11,751 nt of DNA from Physocladia obscura. Its lineage: Eukaryota; Chytridiomycota; Chytridiomycetes; Chytridiales; Chytriomycetaceae. The stretch spans positions 1-11,751 of the forward strand of contig JADGJH010001134.1 of the NCBI GenBank assembly GCA_027596945.1, written 5' to 3'. Below are positions 9,773 to 11,751 of the stretch, piece after piece. The notes below the pieces were generated by a model. It did not search any database, was not told where the DNA came from, and was given only the letters and a program-made list of their open reading frames with translations. The position numbers were made by a program, and so were the translations under genes. Numbering within the stretch: position 1 is the stretch's first letter; every line of letters starts with the position of its first letter.

Positions 9773-10847
9773 AAACGAGGGTTGTTTGCCAGTGGATTGT
9801 AAGCTGATGTTTACTTGCTATATGTTGCCATCTTAATTACGCACTATTTGTAAAGCTTCGCGTGATGGTCCTCCTGGAATATAGGTTCTGCCAACTGTTC
9901 GTGTTGTAGTCGAAATATTTTTTTGGAAGATCCTATACAAGCATCAAATTTTTAAAACAACATATGCCAGTGACTTAATTGCATTGACTTCACAAAATTG
10001 TCGAACACATATAGTGAAAATTTTTTTCCCAATGCCACATTGTTCATGAATATATGGGTATTACGACATGATCACATAGAAATCGTTTAATTATTAGAAA
10101 AGAGTCAGCGTCAATCCAGTTGCAGGAAACAACCATACTTTGGACAAAAGAATACAGAAATAGTAGAAATTTTAGTAGCTGATGTTAGTTCCTGCGCAAT
10201 CAATTATGAAATCTAGGGAATTTCGTGCAGAAGTTGTGAAGCTTTCTTTTATTGGCTGATTTTCGAATTCTGCCATGAGCAACAAATCATACAACTTCTA
10301 TTTAGTGACACTCAGGTTATACCTGTTGTTGACAATTATTATGCGTTCTATATAAGAGAATTTTATTAGCTAATTCTCAAGAAAATCCTGCGGTAAGAAA
10401 TAACTAAATTTGCAATAAACAAAGGCTATACGCAAGTAGTAAAACTTTACTATGAGTTAAGAAATATGGTACCAATAAAGTCTTTGTGAGCCTCAGTGAA
10501 AACTGTAAAACAGCACAAAGTAAAACAAAATCCCAATTTATACCCATTTTTTTCCTAACTGAAACCTTCCATTTAAAATTTGTACTAAATTTTTGCAACT
10601 TTGCATTTTTGGTTGTTTCATTATTTCGTTCGAATTCTTCAAATTCTTAACGCTATTCAATTATATACTTACTATAAATGAATGTTAAAGTTTTCAATTG
10701 AGTAGGTAGCCTCCAAAGGTTACACAAAAATAATGAACTTTTTTTGCCCATTCGTGAATAAAATTCACAAAAGTAAAATGAATTTAAGCAACAAAAAATA
10801 TATTTGATGTTGGTATTTAACGAAGGGGGAAAAATAATCAAATAAAA
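9773..10847. other. CpG-normal intergenic region, no clear gene
   Basis: About 1.07 kb with many CpGs but no gene I can support. Minus-strand 9838-9934 is an open segment preceded by a TAG acceptor-like site and ending in TAA; its longest frame contains RTYIPGGPSREALQIVRN, which looks protein-like but is unassigned. Plus-strand about 10142-10371 is open apart from one TAG. A TATATAAG sequence lies near 10350. The lower-coordinate side of the methyltransferase stop must hold its 3' UTR. Confidence 0.5.
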
Positions 10848-11751
10848 TCACTTGACAACTTGAAAATAAAGGGCACGAGCAAGTCCATATGAGTTGTACT
10901 CAAGAAACTCAGTGAAGCAATTTTCAATGAGCTCTCGATATTCTTCACGTGTAATATTCATAGACTTGTGCAACCAGTCTTCCAATCCAAGTAAACCAAT
11001 TTTGCCGTTGCGCTCACTCAGTCGTCCCAGTGGTGTATCTTCATGAGTTGGCAAGATGACAGTTGTAACTCCTTGATTCGAAACGTTCGCAGCCACTTGG
11101 CTCGCATAATATTCCAAATTAGTCGCGGCATAGCAATCAAGACCTCGTGCTTGCAATGCATCAAGAAACGCCGCTCGAAAAATTTTGGAATAAGGTCCAC
11201 TGTCATACAACATCATATCTGATTCAACTAACTCTATCCAACCACCAGGCTTTGTGACACGTATAAGTTCTCTCAAAGCATCAGGAAATCTCTCTTTTGG
11301 CATTCCGAGAACAAGAAGGCGTTGGTGAACATAATCAAAGGCATTATCTTCATCTGGTAAGAATATTGGGAAAAAAATAATATTTAGAAAAAAAACGCAA
11401 TCAAAATTTATTCTTACATGGAAGCCGTTCCAAAACATTTCCGAATTTGATGGTTATATTGTTCTGGCCTGATTTTTCAGGCTCGCTTGCCAAATTTTCG
11501 GCAATATCAACACCATGATATTCGCCGAAAGGATTCGCCATCCTGACACTTTCTAACCAAAATCCTTTTGCACAGCCAACATCAAGAACTTTCACGCCGT
11601 CTTGTTTAACCAACTCTTTTGCATCGGGGCAAACAATGTCTCTGCGGAAACAGAAAAATGAAAAAAAAAAAAAAAAATTGAGAAATTGTTTCTTGAAAAA
11701 ATATTTTGCGAAACCCCAGTCATACCCCTGAAATATAATCCGGAGAAGGTA
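10848..11751 (-). CDS. SAM-dependent methyltransferase, fungal TAM-like type (5' end outside window)
   Basis: Three exons (11751-11726, 11641-11418, 11353-10848) give the last 251 residues. The fragment opens with YLLRIIFQGD, which resembles the HYLLR.xFGGN lead-in of fungal TAM/UMTA-type methyltransferases. Rossmann motifs follow in order: VLDVGCAKG (27-35, SAM-binding loop), acidic Asp54 in GVDIAE, GNVLERLP (76-83), FDYVHQRLLV (89-98) and RVTKPGGWIELVE (115-127). The C-terminal half is mixed helical and carries the variable substrate side. The Gly loop is atypical: its middle Gly is Ala (D-V-G-C-A-K-G). The substrate cannot be told; family members range from secondary metabolism to regulation. 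No signal peptide or membrane segment is visible. Normal CpG content suggests a live gene. Confidence 0.88.
11354..11417 (-). other. Methyltransferase intron (3'-most)
   Basis: A 64 bp phase-1 intron with donor GTAAGA and acceptor TTCTTACCAG. Splicing gives T+AT = Tyr84 and rebuilds LPYEDNAFDYVH, the family motif. Confidence 0.9.
11642..11725 (-). other. Methyltransferase intron near the window edge
   Basis: An 84 bp phase-2 intron with donor GTATGA, a T17 tract (A17 on the plus strand, 11661-11677) and acceptor TTTCCGCAG. It joins FQG to DIVCPDAKEL in frame with both flanking exons. Confidence 0.82.

Noticed and set aside
10255..10640. tRNA B-box-like TTCGAAT sequences
   Set aside because: No matching A box or cloverleaf could be built around them.
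10653..10841. 62-codon minus-strand frame next to the methyltransferase stop
   Set aside because: It lies in probable 3' UTR or intergenic AT-rich DNA, is Phe/Ile/Tyr-rich by composition, and resembles nothing known.
1..11751. CRISPR array, bacterial operon or phage-like defence system
   Set aside because: There are no regularly spaced direct repeats; the genes have spliceosomal introns and eukaryotic families.

Overview
The window looks like nuclear DNA from an intron-containing fungus, most likely an early-diverging (chytrid-like) lineage. Evidence: short GT-AG introns of 61-115 bp, an AT-rich background, a complete Vms1/ANKZF1 gene with the full domain order, and a methyltransferase of the type expanded in fungi. 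The phylum is inference; nothing here fixes the species.

Layout. 1-797 is non-coding and almost free of CpG. 798-2859 (+) is a three-exon Vms1/ANKZF1 gene, the peptidyl-tRNA hydrolase/nuclease-like factor of ribosome-associated quality control; its second intron splits the p97/Cdc48-binding motif. 2860-5265 is a 2.4 kb intergenic block with one CpG and only weak traces of old coding sequence. 5266-7651 (-) is a two-exon gene for a 756-residue Ser/Pro-rich, mostly disordered protein with adjacent SILR and KGVSF motifs, the pattern of a protein phosphatase 1 binding protein. 7652-8214 is its presumed promoter region, and a doubtful 85-codon ORF (8215-8472, +) lies beyond. 8473-9772 is a third CpG-free block ending in a T20 tract. 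9773-10847 is intergenic but has ordinary CpG content. 10848-11751 (-) is the 3' part of a SAM-dependent methyltransferase gene (three exons in view, 5' end outside the window).

The three genes show no obvious shared pathway and look like independent housekeeping or regulatory genes. The strongest large-scale signal is the mosaic: three deserts totalling about 4.7 kb hold three CpGs by my reading, while genes and one intergenic stretch have many. This suggests CpG methylation and deamination of old repeat-derived DNA rather than classical RIP. I saw no CRISPR array, tRNA, rRNA, recognisable transposase or novel defence-like system.
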